29,601 nt of DNA from Planctomycetaceae bacterium UBA2671 (GCA_002359185.1 DEML01000092.1:1-29601), one strand, 5' to 3'; shown: positions 1 through 6,947, counted from the first letter of the stretch. Notes: generated by a model from the sequence alone, not told the origin. Numbers and translations are program-made.

Positions 1-59
1 GCTTTCAGAGCCACTTTCGCCTTAAACTTCGCATCAAAACGTCGTCGTATCCGCGTCAT
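1..59 (-). CDS. IS3-family transposase OrfA, N-terminal fragment (partial at window edge)
   Basis: The first 19 codons on the minus strand begin MTRIRRRFDAKFKAKVAL, which matches the start of IS3-family OrfA proteins. These carry an N-terminal helix-turn-helix domain that binds the terminal repeats, and usually read MTRKRRRFxAEFKAKVALEA. AGGAGAG lies 5-6 bases upstream of the ATG, which supports the start. OrfA is normally about 90-110 residues and makes the active transposase by programmed frameshifting with OrfB; the rest is outside the window. The short length limits certainty about the subgroup, but the match covers almost every residue seen. Confidence 0.75.
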   Translation of the reverse strand, partial: MTRIRRRFDAKFKAKVALK

Positions 60-161
60 CGTTTCTCTCCTGATGACGCCACGATACCAACCTCCATCCG
101 ACCCCAAAAACCAAACTGAAATCCACCTTAACCGGTGGTCCGAAAAACGGGGTCCACTTCA
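1..161 (-). mobile_element. IS3-family insertion sequence, left end (runs off the window)
   Basis: Read on the minus strand, position 161 begins TGAAGTGGACCCCGTTTTTC, the TG-starting GC-rich terminal repeat typical of IS3-family elements. It is followed by about 100 bp of leader, a strong ribosome binding site (AGGAGAG) and the start of an orfA-type transposase gene at position 59 running toward base 1. Only this end lies in the window; the rest of the element, including orfB and the other terminal repeat, would lie beyond the left edge. The target duplication cannot be checked. The neighbouring 191-427 gene remnant suggests the insertion sits in already eroded DNA. Confidence 0.8.
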
Positions 162-190
162 GAGGTCGGTCGGGCCACCCGCCGAACACT

Positions 191-427
191 ATGGGATGCA
201 GTGCCTGTGAAGAAGGTTTACGACGGCGAAAAGAGCAAGAGAAAACTGAGCTGCGAACACGGAATGTGACGAAATGGTCGGTCGGTGTGACAACCGCTCC
301 CCGCGAGCAACCGACGCTGGAGCGATCGTTGATCAGTCTGGCCGAAGTTGGTTTTGAAACACCTAGACTGTTTGCCGAGCCGGGAACTGAGATTCCCGGT
401 AGCCATTCAAGGTTATCGAGTGAATAG
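191..427 (+). pseudogene. Probable glycosyltransferase remnant (N-terminal part only)
   Basis: A 78-codon reading frame contains KWSVGVTTAPREQPTLERS followed by SLAEVGFETPRLFAEPGTEIP. From memory, this resembles the start of planctomycete glycosyltransferases, in which VTTAPR..PTL.RSL.SL..AGF is followed by RLFAEPG. Such proteins then continue with an acidic LxxDDD-type stretch over several hundred residues. Here the frame stops soon after PGTEIP, so the catalytic part is missing. The remnant lies between an IS3 end (1-161) and the intact GT2-containing gene at 553, which is consistent with decay of a glycosyltransferase cluster. It could instead be a chance frame; the motif match is the only support. 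Confidence 0.45.
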
Positions 428-552
428 TGCCTGACTGGTTTCTTTCGATGAAAACTTCTTCGAAAAATTCTGCGCAACTAACAGTCTTAGAGTGAGGCAG
501 GAGTGCACTGCCATTCAAAAAATAGCGAGTTCATTCTCACAAGGCTTATTCA

Positions 553-3500
553 ATGAAGACAAGTATTTTGATTGCTGCCCATAATGAAGGTGACAATCTA
601 CTCAGGACCGTCAGGTCCTGTGTGGAATCAATTCATGATCTGGACTATGAAATTGTGATTGCCGACGATGCTTCCTCGGATCGTGCCGTTGAAGAGGTTT
701 TGGCTTGCTATCCTGAGATTCAGGTTGTCAGGCACGAAACGCGAAAGGGGGCTTCGCCAACAAAACATGCTACGACAACATTGGCAAGTGGGGATGTTTT
801 TGTGTTTCTGGATGGGCATACTAAGCCGACGCCTGGTGCGATTGCTCGGCTGGTTGAAGATGTTCAGCTTCATGAGGGACGGGCCATTGTTGTACCGGCC
901 ATTGCCCAGCTGGATCAACGAACCTGGGAAAACAGCTCGCATTTGATTGGCTACGGCTATGGTATGAATGTGGCCAGTATGAAAACGTATTGGCTGGCTC
1001 GATCTGAGATGCGAACCCGCACTACTGGCGGGCGGTTGTTTTATGAGTCGCCGAGCCTGATCGGTTGCTGTTTTGCGATGCATCGGGATCTGTATGCGGA
1101 AATTCTGGGGATGGATTCCGACATGCAGCAATGGGGTGTGGAAGACCTCGACCTGGGGATGAAAGCCTGGCTGTTTGACGCGCCGGTACTCACGGATGCC
1201 GAAGTCGTGATTGGTCATCGCTTTCGCCGGACCTTTGATAACTTCACTGTCGAGCATGCCCATATTCTGGCGAATGAACTTCGGTTTGCTCGCAAGCATT
1301 TCGAAGATCGCGCCTGGAAGCAGTGGCTTAATGCTCGTCGTTCCTCTATGCCAGTCAATGCCTGGCAGGCAGGCTGGGATCTTTTCGAGACGAACCTTAC
1401 CAGTATCGAAGCGGAAAAGAATTCACTGCAAAGCCGACGCGTGCATGATGAATACTGGTATGCCAAACAGTTTGGTTTGAACTGGCCTGGCCGCGATGCA
1501 GAGTCTGTCCCGCGAAGTTTGGCGATGCTACAGATGTCTGGTGGGAACCCGAGTGAGATGCCTTCGCCGGAGCCTTCGGTTGAGCCGAGTGAAGGTCCCA
1601 GTTCCAGTGCGGGGAGTTCCTATTCGAGTGGGAGTCAATCTGAGACAAGTAGTTGGTCCAAATCAGGAGATGAACCAAGCAATGGAAGTAGTTTCGCTTC
1701 CAGTGGTGAAAGTGGTGAATCGAGTGGTTCCAATAACACTTCGCAATCAAATGGATCTGGAGATTCCAGCGCTAACTCCAGTAACAATCCCTCATCAAGC
1801 GGAAATGTTAGCAGTGCGAGCAGTCCGTCATCTGGGGAAAGCAATTCCAGTTTTTCAGGGTCCAATAATTCCTCGAACTCGACTTCCAGTGAGATGAGTA
1901 ATGGCTCAAATAATCCGTCCTCTCCAGAAGGAAGCAGCACAACTCCAAACCCAAGTTCCAATGGTGGTGATCCTCCAAGTGGCGATCCAGACCCAAATGG
2001 ATCTAGTAATCCGTCCAATTCTGGTTCCAGCAGTTCAGTATCGCCTGAGGTCTGGCTCGAATACTGGGATTACACTGATGAAACGATGGTTGGCACAACA
2101 CTGGGGCATATTTCACCGGCTGTGAAACTTCCGGCAAATACTGAATTTGATTCCACGACAGCTACGTTTGAGCTTGTTGATGATTTTGATGGCAAGTATG
2201 TGCTGGACACAATCACCGATCTCTATACACCACAAATGATCGGAAGAATCACTCTTGCCAAGGAGATGGAATACCAGTTTGGAGATGATGATCATCTGGA
2301 AATCCGAATGGTTGATGATGATGGTCTGACAGCGATTTGTTATCTCGCAATTGGGGATGAGAATGATCTGACAGATTTCGATTACAAAGCAGATTTCAAT
2401 CCGGACAATATCCCATTGGAGAGGATTGACTCCATGGTTGATCGCGGAGAGGCATTGAGATATGGACATGCCGTCGTCATTCCGTTGCCAACCGGACATA
2501 TTGTGCTCGAATCCCAGATGAACGTTGTTAGGCTTGAGCGTGACGATCCTTTTGGTCCCGCGATTCCCATTTATGGCATCACTCATTACAGGCTTGCTGG
2601 AATATCACCTGCTCCTCCATACGGAACTGAAGCGGCTGCTGATGCATTTGTGAATGGTCAAATGGATCAAATTGCTGCTGACGGACTGGTGTTTTTCACA
2701 GAGTTTTTACTGGGGTTGCTTCCCGGTGGAGCCACTGCAGATGAGTTATTGCAGGGAAACACCGAAGCAGCGATCCGGTATGGGGTTGGCGATTTATTAC
2801 TGACGTCATTGGTTTTTGCGAAAGCCTTTAAGGCTTCCGGGCGACTCATTTACGGATTGTCTGCTGCCAACCTCGCTTATGACGCTGTCGATACTGCCTA
2901 CGAAGGCTATCTGGCGTATGAAGCATTCAATACCGATCCAAACTCAGGGGGTTTACAGGCAGGTATCACACTTCTTCGACTCGTAGGAGTGACTTTATCG
3001 GCAAAAGAGTTGAAATTACTGGAGAAATTAAAGAATGTTTCCAATTACCACGTCTCTGTGTATCGTGCCAATCCAGGTTCCGTGTATGTTGGATCGGGAC
3101 TTGGGCCTCTGCAGGATTTGCGACTGAAAATTTCTCCTACGAGAGCGCGGAAAAGTGTTGTTACAAAAACTGCTGAAGAGATAAACTCTCTGCATCCTCC
3201 CCACTACCATGCTCCGTACAAGCCGGGGACAAAGGTTCTGGAATTTGAGACAGGGCGGGAGGAAATCTTTTTGCGATTTCATGGGGAGGATAATCAAGTC
3301 TCTCGTTGGGTCTGTAAGTTCAATGCCGTGAAAGGGTTGACAGCAGATGAAATCTGGGCCAAGTATCAAATTCCTGATGAGGTGACTCATATGTCGATCG
3401 TCAAAGTTCCCGAGGGAACGAAGATGAGAAGCGGGACTGTTCATCAGGGAATTAATCAGGTTGAAAAGTTCAAGGATGTTCCTGAATGGGACCGGCGTTC

Positions 3501-3591
3501 GAAGCAGTATGAGATTTTGAGTGATCCCAAGAGGGAATGGTTTTCTGAAGAGATGATTCCCGCTGATAAATGGCCTTGGATTGAGAGTTAA
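553..3591 (+). CDS. GT2/GalNAc-transferase-like domain fused to a polymorphic toxin (Ser-rich linker, cadherin-like, pre-toxin, C-terminal toxin-like domain)
   Basis: A single 1012-residue frame; AAGG lies about 8 bases before the ATG. Residues 1-325 are a GT-A glycosyltransferase: IAAHNE near residue 8, IADDASSD at 36-43, FLDGHTKP (a DxH motif, D87/H89) and WGVEDLDLGMKAW from 194, the last two as in polypeptide GalNAc-transferase-like GT2/GT27 enzymes. Residues about 330-496 are low complexity, rich in Ser, Asn, Gly and Pro. Residues 500-605 look cadherin-like, ending IGDEND. Residues about 697-830 are hydrophobic with FLLGLLPGGATADELLQG, like pre-toxin regions. Residues about 880-1012 (RFHGEDNQVSRW, GLTADEIWAKYQIP, THMSIVKVPEGTKMRSG) resemble C-terminal toxin tails of Rhs-type proteins. 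No signal peptide is visible. The next three paralogous small genes are candidate immunity genes. Domain architecture is visible; toxin activity and target are inferred. Confidence 0.8.
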   Translation: MKTSILIAAHNEGDNLLRTVRSCVESIHDLDYEIVIADDASSDRAVEEVLACYPEIQVVRHETRKGASPTKHATTTLASGDVFVFLDGHTKPTPGAIARLVEDVQLHEGRAIVVPAIAQLDQRTWENSSHLIGYGYGMNVASMKTYWLARSEMRTRTTGGRLFYESPSLIGCCFAMHRDLYAEILGMDSDMQQWGVEDLDLGMKAWLFDAPVLTDAEVVIGHRFRRTFDNFTVEHAHILANELRFARKHFEDRAWKQWLNARRSSMPVNAWQAGWDLFETNLTSIEAEKNSLQSRRVHDEYWYAKQFGLNWPGRDAESVPRSLAMLQMSGGNPSEMPSPEPSVEPSEGPSSSAGSSYSSGSQSETSSWSKSGDEPSNGSSFASSGESGESSGSNNTSQSNGSGDSSANSSNNPSSSGNVSSASSPSSGESNSSFSGSNNSSNSTSSEMSNGSNNPSSPEGSSTTPNPSSNGGDPPSGDPDPNGSSNPSNSGSSSSVSPEVWLEYWDYTDETMVGTTLGHISPAVKLPANTEFDSTTATFELVDDFDGKYVLDTITDLYTPQMIGRITLAKEMEYQFGDDDHLEIRMVDDDGLTAICYLAIGDENDLTDFDYKADFNPDNIPLERIDSMVDRGEALRYGHAVVIPLPTGHIVLESQMNVVRLERDDPFGPAIPIYGITHYRLAGISPAPPYGTEAAADAFVNGQMDQIAADGLVFFTEFLLGLLPGGATADELLQGNTEAAIRYGVGDLLLTSLVFAKAFKASGRLIYGLSAANLAYDAVDTAYEGYLAYEAFNTDPNSGGLQAGITLLRLVGVTLSAKELKLLEKLKNVSNYHVSVYRANPGSVYVGSGLGPLQDLRLKISPTRARKSVVTKTAEEINSLHPPHYHAPYKPGTKVLEFETGREEIFLRFHGEDNQVSRWVCKFNAVKGLTADEIWAKYQIPDEVTHMSIVKVPEGTKMRSGTVHQGINQVEKFKDVPEWDRRSKQYEILSDPKREWFSEEMIPADKWPWIES
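1540..2040 (+). repeat. Low-complexity Ser/Asn/Gly-rich coding tract (linker)
   Basis: This tract inside the 553-3591 gene encodes residues about 330-496, built almost only of Ser, Asn, Gly, Pro, Glu and Thr in imperfect runs such as SSGNVSSASSPSSGES and NGSNNPSSPEGSS. The DNA is a degenerate repeat based on TCCAGT/GGAAGT-like units, with no long exact tandem copy. It separates the glycosyltransferase domain from the cadherin-like and toxin parts, so it probably works as a flexible spacer. It is also rich in potential O-glycosylation sites. Confidence 0.8.
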
Positions 3592-3623
3592 ATATACACT
3601 GATTTAATTAAAATGAGGCAGTT

Positions 3624-3989
3624 ATGAATATATTTGAAGTTATTAATGGTGAGCTTATAATCTCAGGTAAACAAATCAAAACGCAGACGCCAGTCGTTAA
3701 AGTCCTGGATCATCAAGGAGTTCTGATTGCTCTGTTGGATAATTCCCAACATGAATATCAAGGCCGGAATGTTGAGTGTTTTGATTTAGAGGGCAAGAAA
3801 CTGTGGACGATTGAAGCTCCGCAATATGGCCCTCATTTGGGGGATCCGAGTTTGCCCAAGAGCACCTATGGAAATATTCTCAAAGACATTCATGGTCGAT
3901 TGATAGGAGCTTCGGTCGATGGGATTTACTATGTGATCAATATTGAGGATGGGACAGTTGCAGTGACACCCTATCCTGATTTTGATTAG
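3624..3989 (+). CDS. Candidate immunity protein, paralogue 1
   Basis: A 121-residue soluble protein starting 32 bases after the toxin-like gene; GAGG sits upstream of the ATG. I do not recognise a named family. The core (ECFDLEGKKLWTIEAPQYG, then HLGDPSLPKSTYGN, then DGIYYVINIEDGTV) is almost identical to the genes at 4432 and 4822, while the first 45 residues differ strongly from those two. DLEGKKLWTIE looks like a beta-propeller or PQQ-type strand, suggesting an all-beta fold. A small cytosolic gene directly downstream of a toxin tail, duplicated together with that tail, is the standard setting of an immunity gene, so neutralisation of the 553-3591 toxin domain is inferred. No biochemical motif proves this. 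Confidence 0.7.
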   Translation: MNIFEVINGELIISGKQIKTQTPVVKVLDHQGVLIALLDNSQHEYQGRNVECFDLEGKKLWTIEAPQYGPHLGDPSLPKSTYGNILKDIHGRLIGASVDGIYYVINIEDGTVAVTPYPDFD

Positions 3990-4029
3990 GTCTCATTATG
4001 TGATCTGATGAGAAGTAGAAGTAGAAGTA

Positions 4030-4129
4030 GGGTGCGTTTTAACGCACCTTGCTATGTTTTTATTATCTCCTGGAATGATCATAGGACGAATCCATAAAAG
4101 TGGGTAAAAAGGTGCGTCGCGACGCACCC
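4030..4129 (+). repeat. Family 1 palindromic element, copy A (MITE-like, 100 bp)
   Basis: It begins with the palindrome GGGTGCGTTTTAACGCACC and ends with GGTGCGTCGCGACGCACCC. The middle contains ATCTCCTGGAATGATCATAG and an AAGTGGGT stretch. It aligns along its whole 100 bp with copy B at 6848-6947. No coding capacity of its own is seen, so it would have to be moved by a transposase encoded elsewhere or be a REP-like unit. Its right end abuts the truncated orphan toxin tail exactly: homology to the full-length toxin gene resumes at 4130. Confidence 0.75.
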
Positions 4130-4396
4130 TTCGAAACTGTCAAAGGATTGACGGCGGATGAAATTTGGGCCAAGTACCAAATCCCCCATAAGCCGACACA
4201 TATGTCAATCGTGAAAGTTCCCGAGGGAACGAAGATGAGAAGCGGGACTGTTCATCAGGGGATTAATCAGGTCGAAAAGTTCAAGGATGTTCCTGAATGG
4301 GACCGGCGTTCGAAGCAGTATGAGATTTTGAGTGATCTTAAGGATGAATGGTTTTCTGAAGAAATGATTCCTGTTGATAAATGGCCATGGTTATAA
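4100..4396 (+). CDS. Orphan toxin C-terminal cassette (truncated duplicate of the 553-3591 tail)
   Basis: From residue 11 on, this 98-residue frame copies the last 80-odd residues of the large toxin: GLTADEIWAKYQIP, THMSIVKVPEGTKMRSG, QVEKFKDVPEWDRRSKQYE and a final DKWPW, with about seven substitutions and a shorter end. The first ten residues (GTG start, MGKKVRRDAP) are encoded by the right end of the family 1 element, and no ribosome binding site is obvious. The native upstream part of the cassette, including the RFHGEDNQVSRW segment, is gone. It may be a silent cassette able to recombine onto the full-length gene, or a dead remnant. It is followed by immunity paralogue 2, as for an orphan toxin/immunity pair. 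Confidence 0.65.
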   Translation: MGKKVRRDAPFETVKGLTADEIWAKYQIPHKPTHMSIVKVPEGTKMRSGTVHQGINQVEKFKDVPEWDRRSKQYEILSDLKDEWFSEEMIPVDKWPWL

Positions 4397-4431
4397 ATGT
4401 TATTTATTTATTGATTTATTCGAGGTGAACG

Positions 4432-4797
4432 ATGAGCAAGTGCGAATTGATTGATGGCGTTCTATACATTTGTAACGTACCAGTTAAGACGGTTACTCCA
4501 GTTACGAAATTTTATGAATATGATGACCGCGTGGTTGTCAGGATGGCTGTTACGGAACATAAGTTTCATGGAAGAAATGTAGAGTGTTTTGATTTAGAAG
4601 GTAATAAGCTGTGGACGATTGAAGCTCCTCAATACGGGCCTCATTTGGGGGATCCGAGTTTGCCGAAGAGGACTTACGGCAACATTCGAATAGATGTCGA
4701 TGGTCGATTAATTGGGATGGCAACTGATGGGATTTATTATGTCATTAATATTGAGGATGGGACAGTTGAAGTGACGCCCTATCCTGATTTTGAGTAA
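4432..4797 (+). CDS. Candidate immunity protein, paralogue 2
   Basis: A 121-residue protein with a good ribosome binding site (AGGTGA) before the ATG. It shares the WTIEAPQYGPHLGDPSLP core with paralogues 1 and 3. The N-terminal half (MSKCELIDGVLYICNVPVK) is close to paralogue 3 but far from paralogue 1. It follows the orphan toxin tail (4100-4396) by 35 bases, so it is inferred to be the partner of that cassette. I know of no named family; the predicted role is specific binding and neutralisation of a toxin domain in the cytoplasm. Its function rests on position and duplication pattern only. Confidence 0.65.
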   Translation: MSKCELIDGVLYICNVPVKTVTPVTKFYEYDDRVVVRMAVTEHKFHGRNVECFDLEGNKLWTIEAPQYGPHLGDPSLPKRTYGNIRIDVDGRLIGMATDGIYYVINIEDGTVEVTPYPDFE

Positions 4798-4821
4798 GTA
4801 TGAGTTCACTGGGATATTTCT

Positions 4822-5187
4822 ATGAGCAAGTGCGAATTAATTGATGGTGTTCTGCACATTTGTGGTAGACCAGTTAAGACAGTTTCACGAGTTACCAAGT
4901 TTTATGAATTTGATGACCGTGTGGTAGCACGTTTGTATTTATCAGGACATAAATTTCATGGCAATAATGTTGAGTGTTTTGATTTAGAGGGCAAGAAACT
5001 TTGGACGATTGAAGCTCCTCAATACGGGCCTCATTTGGGGGATCCGAGTTTGCCTAAGAGCACTTATGGCAACATTCTCAAAGACGAGGATGGCCGATTG
5101 ATAGGAGCTTCAGTTGATGGGATTTGTTATGTCATCAATGTTGAGGATGGGTCTGTTGAAGTGACGGACTATCCCTATTTGAAATAG
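4822..5187 (+). CDS. Candidate immunity protein, paralogue 3
   Basis: The third 121-residue paralogue, 24 bases after paralogue 2. It has a poor ribosome binding site (GGGATA), so it may depend on coupling to the gene before it. The N-terminus (MSKCELIDGVLHICGRPVK) matches paralogue 2, but the C-terminal part (STYGNILKDEDGRLIGASVDG) is closer to paralogue 1, so it looks like a mosaic of the two. Its 3' flank (GAGAAGT after a TTTGCGATTTGCTG stretch) also resembles the flank of paralogue 1. No toxin tail is paired with it here; a lone extra immunity gene could protect against toxins from related strains. The immunity role is inferred. Confidence 0.6.
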   Translation: MSKCELIDGVLHICGRPVKTVSRVTKFYEFDDRVVARLYLSGHKFHGNNVECFDLEGKKLWTIEAPQYGPHLGDPSLPKSTYGNILKDEDGRLIGASVDGICYVINVEDGSVEVTDYPYLK

Positions 5188-5447
5188 AAAGCGTTTTGCG
5201 ATTTGCTGAGAAGTGGCCGCGTCGTTTTTTTGTTAGGCCCTCATCTCCCCCCTCCCTTCTTCGTGGGTTCGTTTACTGCAATGTATGTCATGCAGGGGCT
5301 GGGGACTACTTTTCCTGGCGATGCTTCAGGAGGCAGTCGAAGAGTGGAAGCTTATAAGCAAGCCAGATTCCCTCCTGTTGTCGCTGCGCAACAAACCTGT
5401 TCAGGATAGAGGGAACACAATTACGCTAATTAATTGAGGGAGTCTTT

Positions 5448-6869
5448 ATGGAAACTTCGCCGCGGTCCTGTCCTGTACCAGTGAACTCAGATTTGGAATC
5501 CTCAGAGAGGTTCAAGCAGACTTTTGATGCCATTTATTGCATAAACCTGGATCGTCGTCAGGATCGCTGGGAACAGTTTCAAAAACGAATTCCCGGTGAC
5601 TGGCCTTTCCGAGAGATCGAACGTGTTTCTGCTGTGGAGGGGAAGCAGGTTCCGGCTCCCGAGTGGTGGAAGCAGGGGAATGGGGCCTGGGGATGTTATC
5701 GGACTCATCTGCAGTTGATTGAGAACGCTTTAAATCGTGGGCTCGATTCGATATTGCTGCTGGAAGATGATGCGGAGTTCTGTCCTGATTTTACGCAAGA
5801 GGTGATTCAATTTCTGGATGCGATTCCGGAGGATTGGGGCATGTTGTATCTGGGGGGACAGCATCTGTACGTTAATGCTTATCCTCCTCAACGAATCAGT
5901 GAAAGGGTTTTTCAACCTTATAATGTGAATCGTACGCATGCGTTCGCCTTAAGGGGCAGGACGATGAAGAAGGTGTATCAGCATTTGTGTCGGCGCGACT
6001 GGCAGAATGGTCATCACATTGATCATCATCTGGGACGATTTCATCAACGGCGGGAAGATCCGATTTACTGCCCGGATCGCTGGCTGATCGGCCAGGCGGA
6101 AGGACGTTCGAATATTGCAGGAAAATCTTTTCAGCTGCGTTATTGGAAAGATGCTCAGGAGATTGACAAGATTCGACATGAAGAAGCCCCATTTGTGGGA
6201 GTGCTAGGTTTACACAGCAGCGGATCGAGTTGTCTGGCGGGAGTGTTGCATCATCTTGGTTTCCATATGGGGAACGAGTTTTCTGGTTATTACGGAAAGA
6301 ATCCGGAGAGTCAAAAATGCGGCTTTGAAGCTGTTGGCTTGAGTTCTTTGTGTGAGCAGGCGTTTCCCTTTCCGGAGACGAAGTCAAAGTGGTTGACAGA
6401 GAGGATCGAAAATCAGCTCCGGTTGTGGATTAACGAAAAGCGACGCGAAGCCTGTGAGAAGAATACGATTGCGGGTGGCAAATATCCTCAATTGTGTCTG
6501 ATGGGAAATGCTTTGCATGCGATTTGCCAGGATCATCTCAAGCTGATTGTTTCCAATCGGCCTATTGAGCAGAGTATTGAAAGTCTATGCAAAAGATTCC
6601 CTGATATTGATTCGGAAATTATTATTCACCATCAAAAGATTTTAGAAAATGGAAAGCAGGAACTGATTGGAAAACTTCGACAATCTGCTGTTTTAATAGT
6701 CGAATATGAAGAACTGCTCCAATCTCCTCGAAAACAGATGGAACGTATTATCAAATTTTGCGAGATCAATCCCTCTGAAGAGCAAATGGAAAAGGCTTGC
6801 CACTGGGTTGATCCCAACCTGCAGCATGTCGGAAGGTTGGTAAAGCCGGGTGCGTTTAAACGCACTTAA
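5448..6869 (+). CDS. GT25-type glycosyltransferase fused to a sulfotransferase-like domain
   Basis: A 473-residue protein with GAGGGAG just upstream of the ATG. Residues about 24-240 are a glycosyltransferase family 25 (LPS glycosyltransferase) domain: IYCINLDRRQDRW near residue 29, GAWGCYRTHLQLIE near 79 and the acidic ILLLEDDAEF at 102-111 that binds the metal and nucleotide sugar. Residues about 248-460 look like a PAPS-dependent sulfotransferase: VLGLHSSGSSCLAGVLHHLG at 252-271 fits the 5'-phosphosulfate loop (usually GxxRSGTT), and LIVSNRPIEQSIESLCKRF fits the 3'-phosphate site. It could add and sulfate a sugar on a surface glycan. No signal peptide is seen. The last six codons and the stop codon come from family 1 repeat copy B, so the original C-terminus has been replaced. 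Confidence 0.8.
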   Translation: METSPRSCPVPVNSDLESSERFKQTFDAIYCINLDRRQDRWEQFQKRIPGDWPFREIERVSAVEGKQVPAPEWWKQGNGAWGCYRTHLQLIENALNRGLDSILLLEDDAEFCPDFTQEVIQFLDAIPEDWGMLYLGGQHLYVNAYPPQRISERVFQPYNVNRTHAFALRGRTMKKVYQHLCRRDWQNGHHIDHHLGRFHQRREDPIYCPDRWLIGQAEGRSNIAGKSFQLRYWKDAQEIDKIRHEEAPFVGVLGLHSSGSSCLAGVLHHLGFHMGNEFSGYYGKNPESQKCGFEAVGLSSLCEQAFPFPETKSKWLTERIENQLRLWINEKRREACEKNTIAGGKYPQLCLMGNALHAICQDHLKLIVSNRPIEQSIESLCKRFPDIDSEIIIHHQKILENGKQELIGKLRQSAVLIVEYEELLQSPRKQMERIIKFCEINPSEEQMEKACHWVDPNLQHVGRLVKPGAFKRT

Positions 6870-6947
6870 CTATGATGGTTATCATCTCCTGAAGTGATCA
6901 TAGGATGAATCCAAATAAGTGGGTGAAAGGAGCGTCGCGACGCACCC
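6848..6947 (+). repeat. Family 1 palindromic element, copy B (100 bp)
   Basis: It starts GGGTGCGTTTAAACGCAC and ends GCGTCGCGACGCACCC, with ATCTCCTGAAGTGATCATAG and AAGTGGGT in the middle, colinear with copy A at 4030. The sequence after it, TATTGCTCTTTCGAGCTTT, also follows copy D at 29542, so the repeated unit may extend about 23 bp to the right. Its left arm overlaps the end of the GT25-sulfotransferase gene and gives that gene its stop codon. Confidence 0.75.

Noticed and set aside
34..477. 147-codon minus-strand frame at the left edge
   Set aside because: It runs in a different frame from the IS3 orfA start and crosses the insertion sequence terminus and the glycosyltransferase remnant; no family resemblance.
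1635..2018. 127-codon minus-strand frame rich in Leu, Asp and Glu
   Set aside because: A mirror image of the Ser-rich low-complexity linker on the plus strand; composition artefact.
5203..5409. 68-codon plus-strand frame after immunity paralogue 3
   Set aside because: Pro/Phe-rich product with no motif and no ribosome binding site; the start of the region is only a copy of the immunity gene 3' flank.
4030..6947. CRISPR array made of the GGTGCGT palindromes
   Set aside because: Only a few dispersed copies with whole genes between them, no regular spacers and no cas genes in the window.
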